A DNA stretch of 64,000 bases from Dreissena polymorpha (Eukaryota; Mollusca; Bivalvia; Myida; Dreissenidae): contig NC_068364.1 of NCBI RefSeq assembly GCF_020536995.1, forward strand, positions 42,658,925 to 42,722,924, written 5' to 3'. A program made the translations under genes and the position numbers. Below the pieces are notes generated by a model. That model was not told the origin of the DNA. It saw only the letters and a list, made by a program, of their open reading frames with translations, and did no database searches. Shown one piece after another: positions 10,576-22,344 of the stretch (positions are counted from its first letter, which is position 1; the number at the start of each line of letters is the position of its first letter).

Positions 10576-13500
10576 TAACGATTAACTCTAATCACGTAGT
10601 CAAAAACGAAGGTCAAATACTAGCAAAACTAAGGTCTGATAACATACATGTAATTGTAGCCCACAACATTGAATTTACTTATGAGGAAATAAAAAAAAAT
10701 TGTTAAAAATCATTTCATTACATCATCGGTGAAATAACAATTTTATCATAGTTTGCGATACCACAGAACTGTGTACTATGAATCGTTCATGAACTATAAA
10801 TATACCTTTCATCGCCATCCTTCGCCGCCATTCTCCTCAGCCTGTAGACCAAGCACACGATAGCCACCACCGCAGCGATCATTATAACCCCGCTCACGCT
10901 TGTTGCTATGGCAACGATATACTTGGACTCTAGCTGAAGTTTCTCCACCGATGCTTGCTTATTTTTTGCAACCCTCACTTCGCAAAATTTACCACTGAAG
11001 ACATGGGTGTCGCTCTCGATATATCTACAACAGGATTTGGAGAGGCTCATGCTGATTTTTCGAAACAAACCAATAAAACACGTGGGTGTCGATTTCTTTG
11101 CAACTTATAGAGCACAGTTTAAATCAAGGGTTTTAAACTCGTGGCTTTGTACAATGTGGGGACCTTTATTAGTTGGGATCGTTATCCATTAATATAGTGG
11201 CAGCCATTCAACCATGGCCCACTTTAAGAAAAATATAGAAAATATAGTGTGTACCAGAACAATAATGTGCTTATTTTAATGACGTCTTCACGAAGGTCTG
11301 TAAAAAAGCACCAATAATAAAAAGTGTTTTAATGTTATTTACATACACAAGAAAGATTGTTTAGCGGTCAAATGTTGAGCTTATGTGTGTATTTACATAC
11401 ATATTCCCATAACATGCATATGAATTTGTATGCGTTTATATTTTTTAAGTTGTATGATTAAGATCATAGAAAGTTACTAACATTTATGTTCATTACGCAA
11501 GTGTATTGAAAAATTATTAATCAATAATTAACTGAAATTGATTGGCATATGACGACATAACAATGGTTAACCTGCACGCGGTTGACTGCATTCCATGATC
11601 GTAAACGCAAGAACCGTGATCACCACAATTGATTGCATCGGGCTGATTACATAGACGAACGCACCATACGTTGCCTGAACCACACCTTTTCTCGTATTCC
11701 TTACTACATGGGCTCAGAACATACTGGCATCCCAAGTTTTGTGCAACTAAGAAAATGCAAATAGCACGTGAATAGAACGTACATGATATCAGTTTAACCT
11801 TGATAATTATTGACTTAAGGATCTAATAAGTTACAAGCATGTTTGTTTATAATAGTAAAACAAACATTTGTATACATCACACTTCTGGTACCGCTCTTGT
11901 CGATTGAGGGTGACTTAGGGTGCTGCATAAACAAAGCTCATTTATTATGAAATGAATATTTCTTTGTGTTTATGTGCATTCAAATCAACACACGCTGCAG
12001 TTGCATTTAAATAAAACTAAATATCATATCATAATTGTCACTGAAACACAAATAACGTTACGATAACCATTCACACGTACACATCATGAGTAGTTACCTT
12101 TTCTGAAAATGACATTGATTTGTCTCTCATTGATTTCCAGTGGGTAAATGGTGTCACCTACAGTGACGTTTATGACAACACCTTCATCTTTTTTCTCCGC
12201 TTCTGCAGTAAGGTTAGTTCCTTGAAACACGACGTCGTAGTTGCAAACGACACTACCCTTTCTATACAAAGAAATAATTCATATCGAAACAATTTAGTGT
12301 TATAGTTATACCCAATTGTGTACGGGGTTAACAATGAATGTCAAATTGTTCACGAGAACCTACCTCACAGAAAATATACCACAAAACCAGTTATTTTCAG
12401 AAAGAAAACAACAACCTGATTTAATTGCAGCAAATAATGTTGCGCACAGTTTATAAATAAAGTGAATTGATAAACAGAATAACAGTTTAACACATTACAC
12501 AATTAACACACATATTAACCGTATGTTACTGATTTTACAAATGTTTGATAACATTATTTATATTTGTAAACACTGTTATCAAAAATGTCCACTAAGTATG
12601 TTGTGTTGCCTATATGTGTTTTATATGTGCAGTTCTGTTTAACCATACCAGCTTATGGTTTATGTTTTTGCTTATATTTGTTCAGCTTTATGTTTATAAA
12701 AAATGTTTTTTTTATAAGTCAATTTACTAATTTTATCAAAATAGTACTGTTACTCACGTGAAATTTTTGACAAGAACGTATTGGAATCCTTTGATAGTCT
12801 TGAACTTTTCTGTCAGCTAAAAAGACACATGGTTACTTTCATATAATTGATAAGTGTCGAAACCTGAATAATATCTTCATATAATTGCATGCTTTGTTTC
12901 AATACATATACATACATTTGCATATTTAACAGTAAATAAGATGAAATAATTTAATTAAGATATACAAAAATCAGTAAGTATTTGGTTATGATGATTATTT
13001 TCGGAAGTCTAGTCTTTAACATTTCAAGATTGAACCGATATGTATTACCGCTTTTTGGAATTTTTCTGTATATTCTTTAAATGTTTCCGACGTAGGTTTA
13101 GTACATTCTTCTGAGAAGGTAGCATTTATCTTGACCTGCAGAGGCACAGCAATTTTGACCTCCGCTGTAAATATCCAACATATGTGACCGTTTAGTTAAA
13201 ATAATAAAAACAAGATTTCGAATATAGTAGAACTAATGCATTCGGAGCGTACAGATGCACACACGTGTATAAAATTATCAAATGACATTTCCTGCGACAA
13301 TCTCAGTTCCCTTATCTCTGTCTATTTTGTGTATAAGTATTTTTACATAAAGATATAAACGATGTAATAATTATGAAGATTAACGTTTTCCCCTTTTCAT
13401 AAACATAACACGTTCAATTTAACACAGAGTATTTAAAGTTTCATTTAAGTGCAACCGAAGATTTATTTCCTTAAGGTGCTTTGTGTATGCCTTCACATAG

Positions 13501-16500
13501 GTAGTGTAATGCGTAATTCGTTTACAGTGTATCAACGTGAAATGTCCGACAGACGCTAAGTGTCGAAAAGCTGACGCATGATGTCTGAACCAACGCTGAA
13601 TGTCTCCCAAACTCCTGACGCCATTTATAGCATCTGCAAGGCTTAAAGTCTCAACAATTTGTACTGCCGCTTATTTTCGAACATAACCACTAGAAGGCCT
13701 TAGAATCACTCCGCTTTGCTTGGTTTACCGTGATGTCCGTCATCCGTGCGTGTAAACGTCAGCCTGTCCGACCGTCAACTTTTTCTTCAAACGATAACTT
13801 TTTACAGCAGCTTGGTATATTTTCATGAAACTTGACAGGAATTATTCTATCCTTGACACTTTTCAAATGAGTTCATATTGTTCTGCTTCGATAAATATGT
13901 AGGTCATGAGGTCGGAAAATAATTTAAAAATGGAAACTAAAACTCTTTTCCAAAACGACACGGCTCAAAGGTGTACTATTTGACATCATATGACACTTAT
14001 CTTCAAACTGTATTCAAAGCATACTCCTGGGATCAAACTTGGAACCGCCTTTGGGTTACTTAATTTCCGTATATGTGAAAAGTGAACATTTAAAAATAGA
14101 CTCATTGGAAACCGCATGGTCCAGAGGCTTGGTTTTAAAATAACATGGGGCATACTCGTTGTCTTATATGCATATATTGACAACTTTAAACTGCGATGCG
14201 CAGAGGTTAGGTATTTTGCATGTATTATGGCTTAGAAATCCTCTATCAAGGGTTTGCCAATCTCGCCCAAATGAGTCAAAATGTTCCACGCGTCTGGGGT
14301 TCTCAGTTTCACGTAGACTTATGTAAGAAACCTTAGAAAATCTACGAGTATGAAATTACAAAGCTCAAGGTTTTCATCTTTAGTATGTAGAACCATCTAG
14401 AGCAAATCTTCAAATTGTGTTCAAATTACGTAGACTAATATAGTGAAAACCCTTATAAAATCTTGTTATCTGAAGCATCATCATCCAAGGCTTCTTTTTC
14501 ATTTAGCATGTAGCATACCTTTGAAGTCGTCCACAAAGGTGGTTCAAATTATGCATCAGGGTAAACAAATTGCCTCTCGCAGAGGGTGACCAGTTATAAA
14601 TCTGCTAACATATGGAAAACCTTTAAAAAAGTATCATTACCGAAAGTGCAAAACCATGGCTCTCTTATTCGGTATGTAAACAAAGTAAACGCACATACGG
14701 ATGAACTAACTGACATACGACGGACAACGTGGTATCCTAATGGCTCGCCATGAGATGGCTGTGCTCAGGTGAGCTAAAAAGATTCGAGCACTGTATGTCG
14801 CACGTGATATCTCCTTGACATACTTCCTGGATTAATAGATAATGTTGATAATAGTATTCAATATACTAAGTGTTTGTTGGCGTAGTCGTAAATAGAATAC
14901 AGAACAAAACATGAACATAATAGTAAAACAGTAATGGAGAACTAGCAGTACTCATTTTATCTACAAGTTATGGTGGACTTTGTTAGTTTGAAATCCATAC
15001 CAACCATTCGAATAATATTCATCTGTCTAATCCGAAAGATTGGCTTGATTTACAATATCAGTCTAATAATCAACATATAGGAATCAGCCGATGATGGAAT
15101 ATCCAATTATCGCCCTCCCGAGTTTTCGCGATTTTATTTTACTTCCAACATGAATAAGAAGGAGTGCGATATTTATCGTTGATAACGTGACATATTGCGT
15201 CAGTTATTTGTTGCGATATTTAGCGTTACATATTAATTATATAGCAACACAAGGTTTAGCGTTTGTTACCATATTATTTTGGTCAGATTTACAACATTTT
15301 ACATCAAACGTCAAGTGCGACATCCTGCTTCTGTGTGACATTTAACGTTTTTACACATCTTATTTGCTGAGGTTAGCACGCGGTGAAAAAGAAACAGTAT
15401 TATACCGATGTTATGAGTTTCCACTGCATCGTCACACCGGCATTTTCCATTAGTTAAAATCCCATTTTCACCGGAAGACCTCCGTCTTTATCTGTGTCTT
15501 GAAGTGTTTGTGCTTGGTGGGGCTTCTGATGGAGTTATTGTGTTTGCTGTTGATGCTGATGAAATTGTTTTGTTTGCTGTGGATGGTGGTGAAATTGTTG
15601 TGTTGACTGTGGATGGTGGTAAAATTGTTGTGTTGACTGTGGATGGTGGTGATATTGTTGTGTTGACTGTGGATGGTGGTGAAATTGTTGTGTTGAGTGT
15701 GGATGGTGGTGAAATTGTTGTGTTGAGTGTCAATGGTGGTGATATTGTTGTGTTGACTGTGAATGGTGGTGAACTTGTTGTGTTGACTGGGGATGGTGGT
15801 GAAATTGTTGTGTTGACTGTGGATGGTGGTGAAACTGTTGTGTTGACTGTGGATGGTGGTGAAATTGTTGTGTTGACTGTGGATGGTGGTGAAATTGTTA
15901 TGTTAACTGTGGATGGTGGTGATATTGTTGTGTTGACTGTGGATGGTGGTGAAATTATTGTTTGCTGGGGATGGTGGTGAAATTCTTGTGTTAACTGTGG
16001 ATGGTGGTGAAATTGTTGTGTTTGCTGTGAATTGTGATGAAATAGTTGTGAAGACTGTGGATGGTGGTGAAATTGTTGTGTTGAGTGTGGATGGTAGTGA
16101 AATTGTTTTGTTGACTGTGGATTGTGGTGCAATTGTTGTGTTGACTGTGAATGGCGATACAATTGTTGTGTTGACTGTGGATGTTGGTGAAATTGTTTTA
16201 TTGAGTGTGGATGGTAGTAATTGTTGTGTTTGCTGTGGATGGTGGAGAAATTGTTGTGTTGACTGTGGATGTTGGTGAAATTGTTGAGTTTGCTGTGGAT
16301 GGTGGCGAAAAGGATGTGTTTGCAGTGGATGCCGATGAAGATGTTATGCTAAATGCGGCTGTTAGTAATGATATTGTGTTAATTGTGGCTGTTGATGATG
16401 TCGTTTTGGTGAGTGCAGCTGTTGTTGATGCTGTTGTTGAGCCTGTCGATGTTGGCGTCATTTTCGACGCGGCTGTTATGGATGCTGTTTGATGATAGTG

Positions 16501-17124
16501 TTTTATTTAATTATTATTTATTTATGTACTTATTTGTTTGTTTATTTATTTTTATTTATTTATATATATATCATTATTTATACAAATATACAAACATATA
16601 AAAATAAATAAAGTAATATTTTAGTTAAGACGTTTTCGAAATGCTGTCTTTCTTCATAAAAGTCACAGACTCAATCTGGACTTTGTTACTAGACTCAATA
16701 CGGACTAAATCTTTATTGTATACCTTTCGTAAATCCTGTTAACACAAGCAAATATCCCCGTTGTTAAACGATTTAACCGTGTTTGCCGTCTTTACTAAAA
16801 TATATATTGTGTCTGTGCAACTTTGCAAAAATAAAGTATAAAAATATAAGAAGAAACATTAACGATGATATGTATAATTTATTGAAACAGAATTTGTACA
16901 TTTCTCTATATTACGGGTACATTATTATTCATATAAAGATTGTTTTTCAAACGTTTTATTAAGATATTTCTCAAATATCTCTGTTTGTTCATAAGTTTTT
17001 ACAATTTTTTTACTGTTTCAATATTATAGCACGATGTATAATTAATGATAATGTGTAAAAATCCGAATATATGAACAGTACCAGTAATTAATAAGACTGC
17101 TATCCTGATGTACCTGTAATCCAT
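6772..17124 (-). CDS. Mucin-1: SEA/EGF transmembrane mucin, probably decaying copy
   Basis: Ten exons on the minus strand, join(6772-6819, 7121-7245, 7557-7755, 10806-11024, 11572-11746, 12098-12261, 12758-12816, 13049-13164, 15480-16484, 17082-17124). The order is signal peptide, Thr/Ser/Pro repeat stalk, SEA domain, EGF-like domain, membrane helix, cytoplasmic tail, as in transmembrane mucins. Exon phases equal those of mucin-2. Signs of decay are visible. A 2-bp deletion in the repeat exon near 16217 puts a stop in frame at 16198-16200, with a compensating shift needed near 15500. A 2-bp insertion lies in tail exon 2. One EGF cysteine is replaced by Tyr at the start of the TM exon. The gene could be a young pseudogene, a polymorphic null, or suffer from assembly errors. 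An AATAAA (minus strand, 6649-6654) lies about 120 bp past the stop. Confidence 0.8.
7121..7245 (-). CDS. Mucin-1 exon 9, cytoplasmic tail 2 (frame-disturbed)
   Basis: Homologous to the 132-bp exons at 23294-23425 and 57964-58095. It starts LYIYQPCDLGRQRQ. Relative to those it has lost 9 bp after the YIYQ motif and gained 2 bp after SEDN, so the last third (YDYIDTE in the paralogues) is out of frame. Confidence 0.75.
7557..7755 (-). CDS. Mucin-1 exon 8, cytoplasmic tail 1
   Basis: A 199-bp exon, acceptor catacag, donor GAG|GTGATG. It encodes EEDIGLDNLSRFSRTPSE at its start and VTKDEKGIE at its end. It is Ser/Thr/Arg-rich, as expected of a cytosolic tail. Exactly 199 bp in all three copies. 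Confidence 0.85.
8846..9665. mobile_element. GC-rich element with terminal inverted repeats
   Basis: The ends read aaggcccagtctcacta and, inverted, aagcccaagtctcactt. The interior (about 780 bp) is built of degenerate ccggggctctaccggg-like words, highly GC- and CpG-rich in an AT-rich setting, with purine and pyrimidine blocks changing side near 9240. No convincing coding frame. It lies in the mucin-1 intron between the TM and tail exons, which is 3.05 kb here against 0.45-0.56 kb in the other copies. Confidence 0.75.
10518..10572. repeat. (AT)n microsatellite
   Basis: About 27 at dinucleotides without interruption, in the intron of mucin-1. Confidence 0.97.
10806..11024 (-). CDS. Mucin-1 exon 7, end of EGF plus membrane helix
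   Basis: Acceptor ttgtag, donor gaaag|gtatat. It reads YIESDTHVFSGKFCEVRV, then a linker and a hydrophobic helix of about 24 residues (IVAIATSVSGVIMIAAVVAI...) stopped by YRLRR. It carries a net 7-residue insertion relative to mucin-2. Cys of the mucin-2 CSCKESD motif is Tyr here. An upstream AG would add residues with two Cys (KSCC), an alternative acceptor worth noting. Confidence 0.85.
11572..11746 (-). CDS. Mucin-1 exon 6, EGF-like domain
   Basis: A 175-bp exon (acceptor ttcttag, donor tgcag|gttaac) with LGCQYVLSPC, KRCGSGNVWCVRLC and CGDHGSCVYDHGMQ. The Cys pattern and HGSCVYD are typical of EGF modules. The last Cys pair is encoded in the next exon. Confidence 0.9.
12098..12261 (-). 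CDS. Mucin-1 exon 5, SEA domain C-terminal half
   Basis: A 164-bp exon starting KGSVVCNYDVVFQG. GSVV is the SEA self-cleavage type motif (cut between Gly and Ser in MUC1). It ends NERQINVIFRK before donor |gtaact. Confidence 0.9.
12758..12816 (-). CDS. Mucin-1 exon 4, SEA domain middle
   Basis: A 59-bp exon, LTEKFKTIKGFQYVLVKNF, donor |gtgagt. Length and phase are identical in all three copies. Confidence 0.88.
13049..13164 (-). CDS. Mucin-1 exon 3, SEA domain N-terminal part
   Basis: A 116-bp exon, acceptor tttacag, donor gcg|gtaata. It starts EVKIAVPLQVKINATFSEE and ends EYTEKFQKA. The first strand and helix of the SEA fold are expected here. Confidence 0.88.
13715..14780. repeat. Interspersed repeat of the bivalve 'gtccgt...ctcaggtgagctaa' type
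   Basis: The region starts gtgatgtccgtcatccgtgcg and ends gctcaggtgagctaaaaa, with internal semi-repeated lines (tttcatgaaacttgacagg, gaaaacccttataaaatc). The layout is like the blocks at 24200-25330 and 58860-59960. It may be a truncated non-LTR tail or a SINE-like family. Class not determined. Confidence 0.5.
15480..16484 (-). CDS. Mucin-1 exon 2, N-glycan-rich repeat stalk
   Basis: The exon starts after acceptor catcatcaaacag and continues in phase from the signal exon (SITAASKMTPTSTGSTT). It then becomes a 30-bp tandem array coding for NTTISPPSTV, about 25 units, each with an N-T-T glycosylation sequon plus Ser/Thr/Pro for O-glycans. The donor is placed at GGAG|GTCTTC (15480), the only one in phase with exon 3. 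Total length is a multiple of three, but the array sits one frame off: a 2-bp loss near 16217 and a second shift near 15500 are implied, and the literal frame meets a stop at 16198-16200. Confidence 0.75.
16500..16620. repeat. (TTTA)n-rich low-complexity tract
   Basis: Imperfect ttta/tttg repeats in the intron between signal and stalk exons. Confidence 0.8.
17082..17124 (-). CDS. Mucin-1 exon 1 (coding), signal peptide
   Basis: A 43-bp coding exon. ATG follows acceptor tttcttccag directly and reads MDYRYIRIAVLLIT, then donor g|gtactg. It matches the mucin-2 signal exon in length, phase and sequence. At least one 5' UTR exon must lie further right. Confidence 0.8.
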
Positions 17125-17952
17125 CTGGAAGAAATATTGCATAATACTATTTTGTAAACAAAAATAACACATACTGATTATTTTTATATAGGAATATAGC
17201 GGACACCCGATTTCACGAAAACAAACATAGTTCGGTTCCTTCTTCGAAACATTGAGTCGGGTAGGGTGTTTAGACAATACTTTTTTAATATTAAATATTG
17301 AATATTTCTATTTACCAGAGCTGAGTCCGGATATATCCAGTCGAGATAAAGTAAGTTGGGCCATCATTTGGGGGATGCATCGTCTAATCGTTAACTTCTT
17401 AATTAAATCCTCCATTCCCAATATATCCAAAATTAAAATCCTTAATTTCTGACACCATCATGAATATTTTTTCATATGCTCTTGTCATTTTTGAACTGAT
17501 TAAAAATGTTTGAATTTCCCTTCAACTGCATACGCTTACATGTGGTTACGAAAACTTTAAAATGTTTGAATTGACCAGTCCTGCATGGTTTCACAGCAAA
17601 GACGTTTACAAAATAAATTGTATAATAAACTTCAGAATTTTTTTTTTAAGTGTTAACTGTTAAATTTGGTCACAAGATGTCCAAGATATTACTTTGTGAT
17701 AAAACAAACAACATACCTTACACACTGTTTGTTTACAGTTTGACTAAATTATAATGGACTTTAAAAAATCCACAAAACTTTATAAGACCCGTCCTGAAAG
17801 AAATGTACAATCCGTTGCATCCACTATGGATGCTTTCCTTGGCCAATAGCAATTGTATTCGTAGATATTTGGTTTGTTATTTTTAGAAACACCAAAACTA
17901 ACAAATATATATTTTGGAGTTTACAAAGTTGTTATTTTTTTGGCGAAGGTTT

Positions 17953-18440
17953 AAAAAGGCCTTTTCACAGATTTTGGCATGTATTGACGTTTTTCAGTAA
18001 ATCCTTTATGTTGATAAATGTAAACATTTGATCTAAAAAGCTCCACTAAGAAATCAAGAATAAAATTTGAAAAAGAAAAAAAGTTTACCTCAACAGGGCT
18101 CGAATCACTGACCCCTGGGTACTGGAGTAAAAGTCTACCACTTAGACCACTCGGCCATCCGTGCTCATACAATGAACAATGTATTTTTTAGTTTACATAA
18201 GCAACCCTCGTAGTTTCACAAAATATAACGACAACAACAGAACTCTCCAAATTATTCAATCGCTTCGCGTTGCAACGCTTTATAATTTTCAGGTTTTTAC
18301 ATCGTCAAAAGATGAATATAATGGATATTTTAGAGCATGATAAATGTTCAGTACCACTGTTTCCTCACAAATATCATAACTACAACGAAAATTTGCAAAT
18401 CTGAAACAACTTTTTTTAAATTTTGTCAATTTACCAAACA
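17953..18440 (-). mobile_element. tRNA-headed repeat, copy 1
   Basis: Positions 18091-18167, read on the minus strand, look like a tRNA gene: box A-like tggccgagtggtc, box B-like gattcgagccc. The element shares about 490 bp with 28970-29487. Copy 2 has matching ends (aacagatttt... and its inverse), so the family has terminal inverted repeats as well as a Pol III-type promoter. Copy 1 lacks the far end. Confidence 0.7.
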
Positions 18441-19760
18441 TGTAATAATTTAAAAGTCAACCGTATTACAACTTACCGCAATAAAATGTTTTATGTTTCT
18501 TGATATACCACAACCATAGTTTTTATTAAATTTAAAATAAAGTATTTTTTTTGTATAATAGTGTTGTAAATAATAATAACTTTTATTACAGTGTTATAAT
18601 AAAATAGTACATGTCAACTAACGTTTTGAGTAAATTCGTCTACGATATAAGAAAACCAAATCAGGTTTCACAATTTTCTTATCAAATATTGATTTGTTCA
18701 TTCGTACAGATGTCCGATTGGGTCGTTTAATTCTACGCTTGTCACATCTAATATGCTTTGCAAAACATTGTATGTGCTTATGGTTATACACGTATTTTGT
18801 GCAATAAATGACGTTAGCGCCATGACACAAAATACGAAATTACTAGAAATAACCTTGTTCAGTAATGATTCTTTTACATAAGTGTAGTTTTGAAACGTTT
18901 CTGCAAATCATCAAAAGTCTGAAAGACATGATATACTTTGTAAACAACGTTTTTGACACCCTTCTCTCGTGAAATTATAATTAGCCAAAAATTCTCAAAA
19001 CATCAGTATTACATAAATTAACAGTGTCCATCATGTAAAAATGCAACTTGAACATATCCAATTGTTAATGATATTTTCGTCATTTGAATATAATATGACA
19101 TTCACTGTTCTTCCTGTATAGGAAACTTATAGTCGTAAAATAGCCGAAAACAAGCTCACATCTCACTTGTGTCTTTTGTCTTTTTATACAACCCTTGTAT
19201 GATTTATTTTATCGGTATCTGTTTATCAATGTGTATGTGGCATTTCGAGTACATGGCAGGCAGGTATTGACGAAACATGCAAGAATATATGGTTTATTTA
19301 AAATAATATCATCGAATAGAACGACACTACTGCAGCAAAATATATTTACTACATAATGGCTGTTGTTGTTTGTTTGGTATTATATAAAAAGTTCAATTAA
19401 ATCCAAATACAACTCTATTCAACTTTATACAGTTTGTGTACTCAATAAGTCTTTTTTTTCTTCATTAAAACAATATCATATTTTTCTTTGTAATTTCAGT
19501 AAATTTTTTATTTTAAACAGCAAAGCACTTATGAATTGATGTATAGTTTACAAAACGTTAAGTCCATATTCACGTAACCATTTAACATTTATATATTGTT
19601 ATCAATATATTTTTTTATATATAACTAGATATTTGTATATTTACATAACATTTTAACGTATTTAATATAATAAACATGCGTTTCACATACTTTTTGCACA
19701 GTATAGGTATACAGTCTGATTTTCACGTTGTCATGATTATTGGTCCCATATATTTAGACA
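18441..19760. other. AT-rich non-coding stretch upstream of mucin-1
   Basis: No conserved exon or clear repeat seen. 5' UTR exons could hide here. Confidence 0.5.
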
Positions 19761-19774
19761 ATAACACACGGCAA

Positions 19775-19850
19775 GGAGGGGCCAGACGTCTATAATCAAG
19801 TCTAGCCGTATAACGGCAGAGGGCTGATTATAGACGTCAGGTCCCGCTCC
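19775..19850. repeat. Short perfect-stem palindrome
   Basis: Arms share cagacgtctataatca, inverted around a short loop near the repeated ccgt(a)ta words at 19806-19815, with outer pairing ggaggggcc/gtcccgctcc. It could be a small MITE or a stem-loop. Confidence 0.7.
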
Positions 19851-20540
19851 GTCACATTAATATTGTTCATAGTAAATATCAACCTAGTATTTTTCTTTTC
19901 TATAAGATATAACCATATCAGATTTCCGTAATTTTATCACAAACACTTCAATCTTGAAATGTTCGACGCATCGTATTGATTCGATTCCCAACTAAAAAAA
20001 CCTGAGCGGACATTCTTCTGTTCCCAGGACGCATTTGCAAACATTGATACGATAAACGTGTTATCTTACGACCGTAGTAAATATGTGTACAAAAACAGTG
20101 ATATTATAGAAGCATGATTTAGGTTTAAATAAATTTATATTGTCAACCGTTTTTTATCACAGTGAGTAATTTTACATGCAAAAATCGTGGCTAGTATGTA
20201 TTAACATAGTGGTAAGTACAGAAAAAACAACCCTATACGAATTTCCTTAAATCAGTCATATCTTCAGTTTAAAGTTCAAACTTATTTATTTGAACTTAAT
20301 TTCGAATGCTTATTAGCACGCTCTCTTTTCCGTTTCCTTGGTCAAACCATTACTTGTTGTTTATGAGAAAATCTAAAGAACTCCCCCATAGTTGGGATTG
20401 AAACGATGACCTCCCGGCCGCTAGGCGGATACCTTAACCATTACGACACGGCGACCGTTTTCTTCAATTCTTGTGAACTTTGTATATGCCCTAACTTTCC
20501 AAGAGGTGGAGAGCGATACCGATTAATCCATATGCGTCCA
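19850..20540 (-). promoter_or_regulatory. Upstream block shared by mucin-1 and mucin-2
   Basis: Parts of this region (ccgtaattttatcacaaacacttcaa..., gcggacattcttctgt..., aaaacagtgatatta, ttcttgtgaa...) match 45740-46390, at nearly the same distance upstream of the signal exon (2.8-3.4 kb and 3.0-3.7 kb). Promoter or 5' UTR exon content is inferred from position only. Confidence 0.35.
20385..20457 (-). ncRNA. tRNA-like head of a SINE
   Basis: The minus strand reads ggtcgccgtgtcgtaatgg, then ttaaggtatccgcctagcg, and ends with cgtttcaatcccaact. That is an A box, an anticodon-stem region and a B box in tRNA spacing (73 nt). The stems are imperfect, so a SINE head is likelier than a working tRNA. 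Confidence 0.6.
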
Positions 20541-20752
20541 TTCCATCCATCTGTCAGTTGAATCGTTTTACCGCACGTAACTCAAAAAGTATAACTAATG
20601 TAGTGATTTAATTGTTTCATTTGTTATTTACGCGTAGACATGCGCGTTTCCGCGTTCTATAAGAACAGAATAATTTTGCTAAGCCTAAGGTCCTAGAATC
20701 AAATACGTCTTAAAATTAAATTTTGTATGTGAATAGCTAGGGCTAATCTATT

Positions 20753-21013
20753 GTGTCTTGTTCTGAGAAAATTGGGCTTAATGCATGTGCGTATAGTGTC
20801 GTCCCAGATTAGCCTGTGCAGTCCGCACAGGCTAATCAGGGACGACACTTTCCGCCTAAACTTGATTTTCGGTAAGGAGGGACTTCCTTGAAACTAAAAA
20901 TACCATTTAAGCGGAAAGTATCGTCCCTGATTAACTTGTGCAGACTGCACAGGCTAATCTGGGACGACACTTTACGCACATGAATTAAGCCCAGTTTTCT
21001 CAGAACAAGACAC
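20753..21013. mobile_element. Palindromic MITE, copy 2
   Basis: TIR gtgtcttgttctgag at both ends and internal arms cgtcccagattagcctgtg / cacaggctaatctgggacg. Same family as 3998-4264. It sits close to the junction of duplication units 1 and 2. Confidence 0.92.
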
Positions 21014-21984
21014 TATTAATCTGTTAGCCTTATTTGAGAAGCATGAGCTAATATAAGAAGTTATATAAGACACGTTCATGAATTTGTACGTGTTTACGCA
21101 TTTAATGAGGCGAATGTTGATCGTGGGGAAAACTTAAAAAAAAGATGAAACAAGACATATATCCTAAAATGTGAAACAATAATGAACAAAAGGCTGGTAT
21201 TTTTAGTTCAAAATACAAATTAAAACCAGTATGAGTACTCAAACCCTTGTGATATATAAAAAATTTGCCGGTACATAGTTTTAATAAAAGATACAATATA
21301 TATTTTATTGAACATAAACATGATATATACCATGTATGGTTGATTTAGTAATCATGTCACTAGAGGGCCATTTTGGCCCTTAAGCGCAGTTGTTGAAGAA
21401 TTCACCTGCTAAAAGGTACGCACTTAGCAAAGATTGATAGTATACATGCCCCCACATTCCACTCTTGTTCACTCCACCTATGTCAAAAAGTAAAAAATAC
21501 CGCATGTGTTTCCCTTGATAAAAGAAACAAATCTTACGTTTAAGTGGAGGCCACTGAAAACCTCACATCAGTTACAAATTCTAATCGGTTAACGATTCTT
21601 TTGTCGGAACCTGTACAGTATCTCGTGATGCAATAAACAATTCAGCAACTCTATTGTATAGTTATATAATACTACTGGAAGTAAGTGATGATAGAATTGA
21701 CAAATGACAAATTCATATACTATATTAGGTATAAAAAGATAATGGAATGATTATGAACAATCATGCAAACGTGTATTAGCAATATTAGTTTTATATATAC
21801 ATAACATTTTGACGTATTACATATAATTAATAACAAGAAATCGATAAAAACTGCGTAGGAAAACACGCAAACAAAAACATCAATGAGACATTTGAACTAA
21901 CAATTATTAATAACTTTCCAATATGGATTGTGTGAAATTCTCAATAAAGGTCAAGGCTTTTTCAAATTATCACTTATTATCATT

Positions 21985-22250
21985 TATAATTCCTATAAAC
22001 GCCTTTTGGACGTAAAAGCAATTTTATGCGTCAAACAATAAAAAGCTCCATGCTGTTTTGTATAATTGTCAGTATGCCTATATTAAACTTTTGAACGTTT
22101 ATGTTATTAAATGCGTTAAACCATTAATAGGTCAATGCTGTTTTGTAGAATTTTCACTTATTATGCCTACATTAACTTTTGAATGTTCAAGTAATTCAAT
22201 GCGTCACACGATTGTAAGTTCAATGGTGTATCGTAGAATTGTCAATTATT
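21985..22250. repeat. Tandem repeat of about 80-90 bp downstream of mucin-2
   Basis: About three degenerate units built of acttattatgcc, cttttgaacgt, aattcaatgcgtcaaacc and aggtcaatgctgttttgtagaat. Two similar units lie at 55430-55550 and a single worn one at 6645-6725. Located in the likely 3' UTR. Confidence 0.7.
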
Positions 22251-22296
22251 ATGCCGTTCATTTTGTAAACAATACTTTTTTGCTGAATGTTCCATC

Positions 22297-22344
22297 TCAA
22301 ATGCGAATGGTTCTGATGCTGACATTTGGTCGACGGATTTGATA
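22297..22344 (-). CDS. Mucin-2 exon 10, C terminus
   Basis: 48 bp, acceptor tgttgcag, reads YQIRRPNVSIRTIRI then TGA in phase 0. Most differences from mucin-1 are synonymous in this frame, which supports it over the other two. Confidence 0.65.
   Translation of the reverse strand, partial: YQIRRPNVSIRTIRI

Noticed and set aside
15504-16278. Plus-strand frame with VVLTVDGGEI repeats
   Set aside because: Complement of the mucin-1 stalk array. The minus strand has the signal exon and SEA exons in phase.
20385-20457. Functional tRNA gene
   Set aside because: A and B boxes are present but the stems have several mismatches, and similar heads in the window belong to dispersed repeats.
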